From: Sulfuricurvum sp.
GTDB lineage: Bacteria; Campylobacterota; Campylobacteria; Campylobacterales; Sulfurimonadaceae
Length of the DNA stretch: 64,000 nucleotides
Assembly: GCA_030693335.1 (NCBI GenBank)
Contig: JAUYAU010000011.1
Span: 124,001 to 188,000, forward strand
Direction of reading: 5' to 3'
Each line of letters starts with the position of its first letter. Within the stretch, counting starts at the first letter, position 1. Both the position numbers and the translations under genes were made by a program. Shown here one piece after another: positions 8,729-16,417 of this stretch. The notes under the pieces were generated by a model. That model searched no databases. It had not been told where the DNA came from and was given only the letters and a program-made list of their open reading frames with translations.

Positions 8729-9922
8729 TTATCGGAATTGATCTGCTTTTTCTCTGAGTTGAGCAATACGATTGCCGCCGCTTTCTTTGGCTTTTTCCAT
8801 AACTTTATGTGTATCTAAGATGGAGGATTCGAGTGCACTGGCAGGCGTTTTGAGTAAAAATCCTCCGCTGAGAGTAACTTTGATAGGTCCTTTGGTTGTA
8901 CTAAAAGATGAATCAAAAACCGAATGAACAATTTTTTCAGCATCACTTAGAGCACTGTCTTTTGAATTTCGTGACATTATAAAAATAAATTGATTATTTT
9001 CAAGATGCGCTATTACGTCCATGGGCTGTTCATACATACTGATAATGTCACCTATTTTTTTATAAAGAGCACCCATATCTTCTTTTGAGAGTGATTTTGA
9101 GAGTGTGCTATGTTGATCTATTTCAAAGAGTGCAATAAAAAGAGAGGTGGATGTTTTAGCCGTTTTTTTGGCGTTATACATCGTTAGCATCCCTTTTTCA
9201 TTGTTAAGTCCACTTTGCGGATGCAGCAAAGATTGACTTGTATTAGCTATGGGAGCTTTGCGAGCGAGACGTTTAAAAATGAAATTAATTTCTTGTGTTG
9301 ACACTTCAGCTTTTGTTCCATCGATATCAACCGAACAGGCTTTATTAATATCACGGTATATTTGATTTAAGCGGAATCGGTAGAAGACAAAGATGAATAA
9401 TCCGAGAAAAAAGAGAAGCATGCTTGTATTTTTTGCTATTTCTATGGATTGATTGATACGTTGAATCTGAAAGTCGATCATATGTGAAATGTCAGTGAGG
9501 TAAGCATTACGTGCAATCATCATTTGATGATGCATGGTCGTCCGCCCGCGAGGTGTTGATTCCAGCCAAAAAAGTGCAGCGTCTTGAAATGCGGATGAAG
9601 ATGTGTGCAATGCATTGGATAGTTCTGTTTGCTCTTGTGTAAAGGGGATAAAAAAATCTAATAAGGCATCTTTTGTAGAAAGTTTTACAACAAGTGAGAG
9701 TTTGGCAATGTGATCATTTAGAAGAATGGTTGCCATTTTAACGTCACTTAAGTCTTGAGTAATAATTGTTTCAATAAGGGTATGCTGAGACTTAAGGGCA
9801 GCAAGACGATCAGAATAGTGGGTAATGTTAATGAGTTGAATACCAAGAAAAGTAGCACATAAAAAAAGAATAAAAAGAGATGATTTAAGATTAAAAAATA
9901 TTTTTTCTATGGAGAGTAACAT
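8729..9922 (-). CDS. Membrane protein with a degenerate GGDEF domain
   Basis: A 397-residue protein with a membrane span at about 14-30, an outside region of about 130 residues, a second span at about 168-183, and a C-terminal GGDEF-fold domain from about 235. The domain ends in the usual AKESGGNRI. At the active-site turn, where GGDEF should be, it reads HLENNQFIFI, so LENNQ (residues 307-311) replaces the signature. Family knowledge says this should abolish cyclic-di-GMP synthesis, so it may be a sensor, a ligand-binding or a purely structural relic. The outside region is helical and could sense a small molecule. It is divergent from thiL and ends in a terminator. Confidence 0.75.
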   Translation of the reverse strand: MLLSIEKIFFNLKSSLFILFLCATFLGIQLINITHYSDRLAALKSQHTLIETIITQDLSDVKMATILLNDHIAKLSLVVKLSTKDALLDFFIPFTQEQTELSNALHTSSSAFQDAALFWLESTPRGRTTMHHQMMIARNAYLTDISHMIDFQIQRINQSIEIAKNTSMLLFFLGLFIFVFYRFRLNQIYRDINKACSVDIDGTKAEVSTQEINFIFKRLARKAPIANTSQSLLHPQSGLNNEKGMLTMYNAKKTAKTSTSLFIALFEIDQHSTLSKSLSKEDMGALYKKIGDIISMYEQPMDVIAHLENNQFIFIMSRNSKDSALSDAEKIVHSVFDSSFSTTKGPIKVTLSGGFLLKTPASALESSILDTHKVMEKAKESGGNRIAQLREKADQFR

Positions 9923-9998
9923 ATATTGATTCCTTTAAATATAGTAAACACAATTTTAGCATAGAATCCTCTTAACGCGGCTATAACCACATTTCGTT

Positions 9999-10004
9999 TA
10001 TAAT
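9999..10004 (+). promoter_or_regulatory. Probable -10 box (TATAAT) of the thiL-truD-psd operon
   Basis: TATAAT stands 32 bases upstream of the GTG start of thiL. Confidence 0.5.
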
Positions 10005-10035
10005 TATGTTCTAAATATCTCGCAATAGGGTCGTC

Positions 10036-10860
10036 GTGAACGTTGAAAACTACTTTATCAATGCTATGAGCCGCGGAAGTTCTCATATCGGTGACGATGG
10101 TGCCGTTGTCGGAGAATGGATATACAGCAAAGATATTTTCTTTGAGAATATTCATTTTAAACGAAAATGGCTTTCTGATTATCAAATCGGATATAAAGCG
10201 ATGATTATTAATATTTCAGATGCTATTGCCATGAATGCACAACCATTGTATGCACTTGTAGGCGCTGCAATGCCTAAAAGTATGAGCTTGTTGAGTATGG
10301 ATGAATTGGCACGTGGAATGCGTGAATGTGCATCGCAGTTTGGTATTGAGATTATTGGCGGAGATACGATCTCCAATAGTAAGCTTGATCTTTCAATTAC
10401 CATCATTTCCAAGAGTAAAAACCCATTGTTGCGACAGGGGCTAAAAGCCGGTGATGTGATTGCACATACCGGAAAAATTGGAGAATCATTACGTCATTTG
10501 CGCTATTTGATGGCGGGCGGAAAGGTGAATACCAAGAGCCGATTTGTTCGTCCTGTTCTGCGAAATGCATTTATTCGCAAAGTTCGACCTTTTTTACGTT
10601 GCGGTATGGATCTCTCCGATGGTCTTTACAGTGATGTTGGCAAACTATGTACAGCTAACCGTTGCGGTGTATCATGGAAAAAGCGGTATTCAAAACGCTT
10701 TGCATGCAGTGGGGAAGAGTATGAGATGCTTATTGCTTTTAACGCAAGTAAAGCAAAGGCAATTAAACGTATTTCAAAATTAACACGAACCCCATTAACG
10801 ATTGTCGCAACAGCGCGTCGTGGTAAGTTTATTAACCGCTGTAAAGCGCATCATTTTTAG
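10036..10860 (+). CDS. thiL: Thiamine-monophosphate kinase
   Basis: ThiL phosphorylates thiamine monophosphate to the cofactor thiamine diphosphate. At 274 residues it is shorter than the usual 310-330, with a trimmed N-terminus that starts just before the metal-binding HIGDDGAVV. Other family features are KAMIINISDAIAMNAQP, FGIEIIGGDTISNS and the late CGMDLSDGLYSDVGKL followed by CSGEEYEMLIAF. The start is GTG with AGGG 5 bases upstream. No ATG upstream is in frame before a stop. It is followed after 10 bases by truD. Confidence 0.85.
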   Translation: MNVENYFINAMSRGSSHIGDDGAVVGEWIYSKDIFFENIHFKRKWLSDYQIGYKAMIINISDAIAMNAQPLYALVGAAMPKSMSLLSMDELARGMRECASQFGIEIIGGDTISNSKLDLSITIISKSKNPLLRQGLKAGDVIAHTGKIGESLRHLRYLMAGGKVNTKSRFVRPVLRNAFIRKVRPFLRCGMDLSDGLYSDVGKLCTANRCGVSWKKRYSKRFACSGEEYEMLIAFNASKAKAIKRISKLTRTPLTIVATARRGKFINRCKAHHF

Positions 10861-10870
10861 GGAGTTACCC

Positions 10871-11962
10871 ATGAATCGTCATTATTATTTACCGCATAGC
10901 CCAATTGAATTCCATTTCCGTCAATCAGCACGTGATTTCGTAGTCGATGAAATACCATTGTATCCGTTTAGCGGAGAAGGGGAACATCTAGTGCTGCACG
11001 TCCGCAAAAAGAACCTCACTACATGGCAGATGCTTGAGATTTTTGCAAAACATTTAAATATTAAAAGCCGTGACATCGGTTATGCGGGTATGAAAGATAA
11101 AAATGCTCAAACCAAGCAATACATCTCTATTCCGAAAAAATGTGAGCCATTATTGGAGAATTTTGAGCATGAGGGGATAAAGATCCTTGAAAAACAATAT
11201 CACAACAATAAAATTCGTATGGGGCATCTTAAAGGAAACCGCTTTTTTATCCGATTGAAAAAAGTGAATCCGACTGCAGCCTATAAAATTCATGAAGCGC
11301 TTAAAATGATTAAGAAAAATGGAATGCCAAACTATTTTGGCTTTCAACGTTTTGGACGTGATGGTGAAAACTATTTGAAAGGCAAGGCGATCATAGAGGG
11401 GACACTTAAAGAGAAAAACCGAAAGTTGAACCAACTTTACATCAATGCATACCAAAGCTACCTGTTTAATGCATGGCTGAGTCGTCGTATAGAAATTTCA
11501 AAATTAGTGGAAGCATTCACTGTTGATGAGCTTCATGTAGCGCTTGAAATGGATAAAGCTGAGCTGGAAGTGATGAAGAAGCAACCGCACCCGTTTAAGT
11601 TGATCCATGGGGACGTGATGATGCACTATCCGTATGGAAAGCTTTTTCATTATGAGAGTGAAGAGGAAGTAGAGCGTTTTAATAAACATGATATTTCGGT
11701 AAGCGGATTGCTTAGCGGAAAACGTGCGACGCGTGCAACGGGGCTTGCAGGAGAAATTGAAGCAAAATTTGACACGATCGAAAACGGAATAGACGGAGCA
11801 CGCCGTTACGGCTGGGTATATCCGGAAGAAGTCGAGGGAGAGTACAAAGAGAATGAAGCATGGTTTGAGCTTCACTTTACTCTTCCAAAAGGGTGTTATG
11901 CCACGGTATTGATCGAAGAAATTGCTAAGCGTGAAATTCAATCAGATGAGGAACAAGAATAG
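10871..11962 (+). CDS. truD: tRNA pseudouridine(13) synthase TruD
   Basis: A 363-residue enzyme that isomerises U13 of tRNA-Glu to pseudouridine. The catalytic Asp lies in GYAGMKDKNAQTKQYIS. Other TruD features are NYFGFQRFGRDGEN, the LNQLYINAYQSYLFNAWL segment and a C-terminal ATGLAGEIEA region. The frame is open further upstream. The ATG at 10871 has GGAG 6 bases before it and follows the thiL stop by 10 bases, so it is the best start. Confidence 0.9.
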   Translation: MNRHYYLPHSPIEFHFRQSARDFVVDEIPLYPFSGEGEHLVLHVRKKNLTTWQMLEIFAKHLNIKSRDIGYAGMKDKNAQTKQYISIPKKCEPLLENFEHEGIKILEKQYHNNKIRMGHLKGNRFFIRLKKVNPTAAYKIHEALKMIKKNGMPNYFGFQRFGRDGENYLKGKAIIEGTLKEKNRKLNQLYINAYQSYLFNAWLSRRIEISKLVEAFTVDELHVALEMDKAELEVMKKQPHPFKLIHGDVMMHYPYGKLFHYESEEEVERFNKHDISVSGLLSGKRATRATGLAGEIEAKFDTIENGIDGARRYGWVYPEEVEGEYKENEAWFELHFTLPKGCYATVLIEEIAKREIQSDEEQE

Positions 11963-11963
11963 T

Positions 11964-12779
11964 ATGAAGCAGCATTTTACATCGGCATTGTCCCAAGGAT
12001 TTGGGCGTTTTGCGTCAAAAGAACATGGGACTAAATTTCAAAATTTCATCAACACTACGTATGTGCGAATGATGGGTTTGGATATGAGTGAATTTAAATC
12101 GCCTCAAAGCTATGCTAGTTTGAATGAACTTTTCACCCGCCATTTTGTTACCATGCGTTCCTTTTCAAAAGAGCCACATGCACTTATCAGTCCCTGTGAT
12201 TCTCTTATTACTGAGTGGGGTATGATAGAGGATACGCGTGCTTTGCAAATCAAAGGGATGAGTTATGATGTGAATGCTTTTTTAGGAGAATACATCAGTG
12301 ACAGTTCTAGAGCAGCGATTCGTGACGGTTCGTTTGTGAACTTTTATCTTTCACCGCGTGATTATCACCGTTACCATATCCCTCTGGATATGCAGGTGGT
12401 TAAAGCAGTACACATTCCGGGAAAACTTTATCCCGTTAATATTCCTACGCTTAAAAATAAAGCTGATTTGTTTATAGAAAATGAGCGAGTTGTTCTGGAG
12501 TGTCTAAGCACGCAGGGAAAGCGGTTCTTTTTGGTCCTTGTCGGTGCGCTCAATGTGGGACAAATGGAAGTTGCTTTTGAACCAAAGATACAAACTAATA
12601 CAACATTGACTCCCTCAGTTTATGAGTATGAAAATCTTCGTCTTGCTAAAGGGGATGATTTTGGATGTTTCAAAATGGGGTCAACCATTGTCATGATTTG
12701 TGAAAAAGAGATGTGCGAGTGGAATATACAAACAGGTCAGAGTGTCCGATTTGGCCAAACCATTGCTAAAGTTATTTGA
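11964..12779 (+). CDS. psd: Phosphatidylserine decarboxylase
   Basis: Psd makes phosphatidylethanolamine from phosphatidylserine and is bound to the inner membrane. The proenzyme splits itself at a Gly-Ser bond to form its pyruvoyl cofactor; here the site is FKMGSTIVMI near the C-terminus, with MGST in place of the more usual LGST. Also visible are the segment YLSPRDYHRYHIP with its catalytic His and the early LNELFTRHF. The length (271 residues) fits the family. I place the start at the ATG at 11964, one base after the truD stop; in-frame ATGs at 11922 and 11946 lie inside truD. It meets the next gene end to end with no gap. Confidence 0.9.
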   Translation: MKQHFTSALSQGFGRFASKEHGTKFQNFINTTYVRMMGLDMSEFKSPQSYASLNELFTRHFVTMRSFSKEPHALISPCDSLITEWGMIEDTRALQIKGMSYDVNAFLGEYISDSSRAAIRDGSFVNFYLSPRDYHRYHIPLDMQVVKAVHIPGKLYPVNIPTLKNKADLFIENERVVLECLSTQGKRFFLVLVGALNVGQMEVAFEPKIQTNTTLTPSVYEYENLRLAKGDDFGCFKMGSTIVMICEKEMCEWNIQTGQSVRFGQTIAKVI

Positions 12780-13388
12780 TTAACGGCTACCTAGTATTTT
12801 GAGCTGAACGACTAAGTGCCCTTGTTCTTCATGGATGTCTATGGTACTGTTAAGCGATGGATGCATTGCTAGTAAAGCACCCTGTACGGAGTGCAGAACA
12901 TGAAGAAATTTGGGATACATAGGGGTAAGAATGTATTCTATACTCCCTCGTTTGATAATTGATGCCAACAGTTTAACAGCTGTATAATAGATGCTTTTGT
13001 TGATTGAGCGTTGCATACGGTAAGGGCGTAAAATTTCGAGGTTGTTTTTAAGTACCTCTTTTTCTTCTTGATTTAGGATAGGATTACTCTGTGCCCGTTT
13101 GATATCATCATCAATTTCTTCTTTTGTCCTTGTAGCCCAATATTCAATTTGTTCATCGAGATTTGAGGGGCGCTTACGTATTAAATCCAATAAAATATTT
13201 TCATCAAGAGGTTTATTACCTGTTTCTACAACATAACGCTGATCGTTTACATACTCATGGTCCAATGCTTCTATGAGCTCTGCTAAAATACTTAAATAGA
13301 CAAACTTGTCTTCTTTACTGTTGTCAAAACTGATACCTGATGAAGAAAATAAGGCTTTTGGACCTACGTATTTAAGTACTATATCCAT
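12780..13388 (-). CDS. Conserved hypothetical protein
   Basis: A 202-residue soluble protein that I do not recognise. It is largely helical and charged in the middle (DEQIEYWATRTKEEIDDDI) and ends in a short beta region, DIHEEQGHLVVQLKILGSR. No Cys clusters, signal peptide or membrane spans are visible. A GGGA site precedes the ATG by about 6 bases. It is convergent with psd and its stop codon directly touches the psd stop. Confidence 0.65.
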   Translation of the reverse strand: MDIVLKYVGPKALFSSSGISFDNSKEDKFVYLSILAELIEALDHEYVNDQRYVVETGNKPLDENILLDLIRKRPSNLDEQIEYWATRTKEEIDDDIKRAQSNPILNQEEKEVLKNNLEILRPYRMQRSINKSIYYTAVKLLASIIKRGSIEYILTPMYPKFLHVLHSVQGALLAMHPSLNSTIDIHEEQGHLVVQLKILGSR

Positions 13389-13523
13389 TGTATTCCCTAT
13401 GTCATGCGTGAAGTTTCAAGTGTATTATATCACTATCCGCTAAACATTAAAGTACAAATATCATGGATAATACCTGTGGGCGAGGTGTTTACCTACGCCC
13501 TTAAAACGAATAAAAGTGAAATC

Positions 13524-13877
13524 TTACTCGATGATAGACTCGACATTGCCGGCTTTTCTATCTTCCATAGAGACCTCTTCGCGATGCGGCTGGCTATTGC
13601 CTGCATGTTCTCCTAATTTGTAAAGAGCATTGCCCTCGAAATGGGCACGATGTTCATCATCATAAGGAAGATCCCAAACAATACAGCCATCCGTAGGACA
13701 GGCTGCCTGGCACGCCGGAGAACCATGGTCGCCTACGCACTCAGAACAGGTTTCAGGGTGGACGTAGTAGATATCTTCACCCGTTGGATTGTCATCATCA
13801 TTCACAATCGAATTGGTTGGACACTCATCTAAACATGCATCGCATGAAATACACATATCGGTAATACGAACTGCCAT
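13524..13877 (-). CDS. 2[4Fe-4S] ferredoxin, Allochromatium type
   Basis: A 117-residue low-potential electron carrier. The first cluster motif is CISCDACLDECP and the second is CSECVGDHGSPACQAACP. The extra residues within the second motif are the mark of Alvin-type ferredoxins. A 40-residue acidic, His-containing tail (GEHAGNSQPHREEVS) follows and is longer than in the shortest homologues. In Campylobacterota such ferredoxins feed 2-oxoacid oxidoreductases and other low-potential reactions; the partner is not shown here. AAGGAT precedes the ATG. Confidence 0.9.
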   Translation of the reverse strand: MAVRITDMCISCDACLDECPTNSIVNDDDNPTGEDIYYVHPETCSECVGDHGSPACQAACPTDGCIVWDLPYDDEHRAHFEGNALYKLGEHAGNSQPHREEVSMEDRKAGNVESIIE

Positions 13878-13968
13878 TTTTTATCCTTTTATATTAATAT
13901 ACAAAGCCATCGTAGCTTCAACTATTTTAAAAGGGTGTTAAGTATTATTTATAATTCCTTGAAGCAGG

Positions 13969-15069
13969 TTAAACGTTAAATCTAAAGTGCATAACATCAC
14001 CATCAGCGACAATGTACTCTTTTCCCTCAAGACGCATTTTACCGGCTTCTTTGGCTTTGTTTTCTCCGCCGCAAGCGATGTAATCCTCATAACCGATCAC
14101 TTCGGCACGGATAAACCCTTTTTCAAAATCGTTGTGGATAACAGCAGCGGCTTTTGGTGCGGTGCAATTTTTACGGATCGTCCATGCTCGTACCTCTTTG
14201 ACACCCGCGGTGAAGTAGCTCATGAGACCAAGCTTATCAAATCCTTTACGGACGATTTGCTCGAGTCCTGATTCTTCTACACCCATATCGCGTAAAAATT
14301 CATTACGCTCATCTTCTTCGAGGCCGACAAGTTCTTCTTCGATTTTTGCACATAGCTTGATTACTTCACACCCATTCTTTGCGGCATGTTCACGGAGTCT
14401 GACAACGAATTCGTTGTCTTCGCTCATACCGTCTTCATCGACGTTTGCCCCGTACATGATCTCTTTTGCACTTAAAAGACGCACTTCACCATTGAGCTTT
14501 TCAAACATTTCGCTATCCGCTTTTGGAAAGTTGCGTGCAAGGTTTCCTTCGGCAAGATATTCAGCCAATTCTTCGGCAAAAATAACCATGACTGCAGCAT
14601 CTTTTTCATTTTTTGCTTGCTTTTTGAGACGTTCAATACGGTTGGTCAGTACTTCGATATCGGCAAAAATGAGTTCATTTTCGATGATCTCAACGTCCAA
14701 TAACGGATCGATACGTCCTTCGGTATGAACAATATTTTCATCTTCAAAACAACGAACAATTTGCAAGATAACTTCGGTTTCACGGATATTGGAAAGAAAT
14801 TTATTTCCCAATCCTTCCCCCTTGCTTGCGCCCTTGACAAGACCTGCAATATCGACGAAATCAAGTGTTGAGTATTGTACACGTTCTGGTTTGACGATTT
14901 TTACGAGTTCGTCAATACGTGCATCGGGTACGGGTACGGTTGCTTTGTTAGGTTCGATGGTACAAAACGGATAGTTGGCAGCTTCTGCATTTTGTGCTTT
15001 GGTAAGCGCGTTAAAAGTAGTTGATTTTCCGACGTTTGGTAGTCCTACGAGTCCGATTGATAATCCCAT
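13969..15069 (-). CDS. ychF: Redox-regulated ATPase YchF (OLA1 family)
   Basis: A 366-residue Obg-related P-loop protein that prefers ATP to GTP in its family and associates with ribosomes. It has GLVGLPNVGKSTTFNAL (P-loop), YPFCTIEPNKA, VDIAGLVKGASKGEGLGNKFL (switch II with DxxG), and the C-terminal TGS-like domain with RAWTIRKNCTAP and a final GDVMHFRFNV. In C. jejuni I recall ychF next to pepA; here the two are separated by the accessory block at 15.2-21.7 kb. Confidence 0.95.
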   Translation of the reverse strand: MGLSIGLVGLPNVGKSTTFNALTKAQNAEAANYPFCTIEPNKATVPVPDARIDELVKIVKPERVQYSTLDFVDIAGLVKGASKGEGLGNKFLSNIRETEVILQIVRCFEDENIVHTEGRIDPLLDVEIIENELIFADIEVLTNRIERLKKQAKNEKDAAVMVIFAEELAEYLAEGNLARNFPKADSEMFEKLNGEVRLLSAKEIMYGANVDEDGMSEDNEFVVRLREHAAKNGCEVIKLCAKIEEELVGLEEDERNEFLRDMGVEESGLEQIVRKGFDKLGLMSYFTAGVKEVRAWTIRKNCTAPKAAAVIHNDFEKGFIRAEVIGYEDYIACGGENKAKEAGKMRLEGKEYIVADGDVMHFRFNV

Positions 15070-15114
15070 TTAGTGTTTCCTTGATTGTGTTGCGATTGCT
15101 CTATTGTTGGTGAA

Positions 15115-15120
15115 ATTATA
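15115..15120 (-). promoter_or_regulatory. Probable -10 box (TATAAT) of ychF
   Basis: ATTATA on the plus strand reads TATAAT towards ychF, 46 bases before its start. Thus ychF has its own promoter and does not depend on the accessory genes upstream. Confidence 0.5.
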
Positions 15121-15170
15121 AACGATAGTTGTTGATAGGGGACTGAGGGGATCGGAAGAGTGTTTTTTAT

Positions 15171-15200
15171 CCGTTCGCCCTGAGCTTGTCGAAGGGTTAA
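15171..15200. repeat. REP-like palindromic element
   Basis: The 30 bases contain TTCGCCCTGAGCTTGTCGAA and then GGG. TTCG (15174-15177) can pair with CGAA (15190-15193), and CCCT with AGGG (15193-15196). This core closely resembles the widespread TTCGACAAGCTCAGG-type REP elements mobilised by RAYT transposases in many bacteria. It lies just outside the last gene of the accessory block, 8 bases after its stop. Only one copy is seen in this window. It may also end transcription from the GIY-YIG gene. Confidence 0.5.
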
Positions 15201-15208
15201 AAATAATC

Positions 15209-16417
15209 TTATTGTTTGAATTTTATTTTTTTATCCATTACATCATATTGATAATTCACAATATTTTCATTTAAAATTAGATGTATTACTTTCTCAATTA
15301 CATCAAAAGGAACTACAAACCATTCTCTCGGTGTTATCCTCTGTCCTTTAGTATCGAACAAATCTACATTTAAACAAGCTTTAGCAAAAAACCTATGCAA
15401 AAGACTTTCTAATTTATCAGCATTTCGATTATAAACTTTATAAGTCGCTACTTTTTTAACATCTGTAAATAAATATGTTGCTTCATTTTTTGCATTCTTT
15501 ATTCGTTCATCTACAGATGTACTTGAAAAACCTATTTTATATAAGTCTTTAATATCTGAAATATCGGGGTTTTCAGATTTGGATTTTAAAACATATATCC
15601 AACCTGTTTGAGTATCTTCTTCATTTACAAACTCTGTATCTACAAATAAGTTTTCAGTATATAGAGGATTAAGTTCTGTAATCAACTTACCATTGTTATA
15701 TAAAGATTTTCCTAACGATCTATATAACATATTACTAAGTGTTGCATTTTCAAAAATTATTCGTGTACGACCATCTTTCCGTCTAAGTGTATTTTTTCCT
15801 AAATCTTCTTTTTCTCTTTTTAAATTAACACTTTCAAGGTACAACAATAAACCATCAAGTAAATAAAACCTTTCTTCTTTTAGGTGTGTTTCAACATCTT
15901 TAAATACTTGAATTTGTCTTTTACCCTCTCTTATTTCTTGATGTACAGTTTGAAACATCTTCTCATATTTTTCAAATTCTTTTTCTTTCAATGGTTTTCG
16001 CTGTGCTACAAAATCCGTTTCAGCTTTATCTTGTGGTTTCGGAGTGTGGTTAAATTTGAAAATATTTAACTCACTATCTGTTTCCAACAAACCTAAATCA
16101 TCATCATTAAAAATATCATTTATTGTAGGTTTGTCCATTTCTACATAGCCCAATAGGTTGTGTCTGTCAAATGGTTTTAAAATCTTTTTACTAGTTTCAT
16201 CTTCTTTAAAATGGCGTAGTGATGCAAGTAAGTTATATTCTGACATACTAGAGGCACTTGGCTCCCTAGCATTTTTATCAATAAAAGAATTTATTTCCTC
16301 AAAAGAATCAATAAGTCTATCATCTTCATTTTTTACATTTGATATTTTTGGCTTTGAGTCCAATAACCCAAAATCATCATCGCTAAAGATATCGTCTAAT
16401 GTTTTTTTATTATTCAT
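15209..16417 (-). CDS. GIY-YIG (T5orf172-type) nuclease of the methylase-helicase module
   Basis: A 402-residue protein with a C-terminal GIY-YIG fold: WIY (273-275), DLYKIGFSS (291-299), the Arg in VDERIKNA (305) and the presumed metal-binding Glu in KLESLLHRF (337). The middle (about 211-245, with FENATLSNMLYRSLGKSLY) is a conserved accessory region I know from related GIY-YIG proteins. The N-terminus carries a duplicated acidic peptide, TLDDIFSDDDFGLL at 6-19 and TINDIFNDDDLGLL at 98-111. Its ATG overlaps the end of the helicase gene by 8 bases without a good ribosome site, so translation is probably coupled. Inference: it supplies the DNA cut for the module. Confidence 0.82.
   Translation of the reverse strand: MNNKKTLDDIFSDDDFGLLDSKPKISNVKNEDDRLIDSFEEINSFIDKNAREPSASSMSEYNLLASLRHFKEDETSKKILKPFDRHNLLGYVEMDKPTINDIFNDDDLGLLETDSELNIFKFNHTPKPQDKAETDFVAQRKPLKEKEFEKYEKMFQTVHQEIREGKRQIQVFKDVETHLKEERFYLLDGLLLYLESVNLKREKEDLGKNTLRRKDGRTRIIFENATLSNMLYRSLGKSLYNNGKLITELNPLYTENLFVDTEFVNEEDTQTGWIYVLKSKSENPDISDIKDLYKIGFSSTSVDERIKNAKNEATYLFTDVKKVATYKVYNRNADKLESLLHRFFAKACLNVDLFDTKGQRITPREWFVVPFDVIEKVIHLILNENIVNYQYDVMDKKIKFKQ

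Noticed and set aside
14222-14728. A 168-codon open frame on the plus strand
   Set aside because: It lies wholly opposite ychF and its product is a Ser/Phe-rich low-complexity chain, as expected for the antisense of a well-coded gene.
15209-16417. Homing endonuclease of an intron, suggested by the GIY-YIG domain
   Set aside because: The gene is not inside an intron or intein. It overlaps the helicase gene and has the T5orf172-type domain of restriction-related loci.
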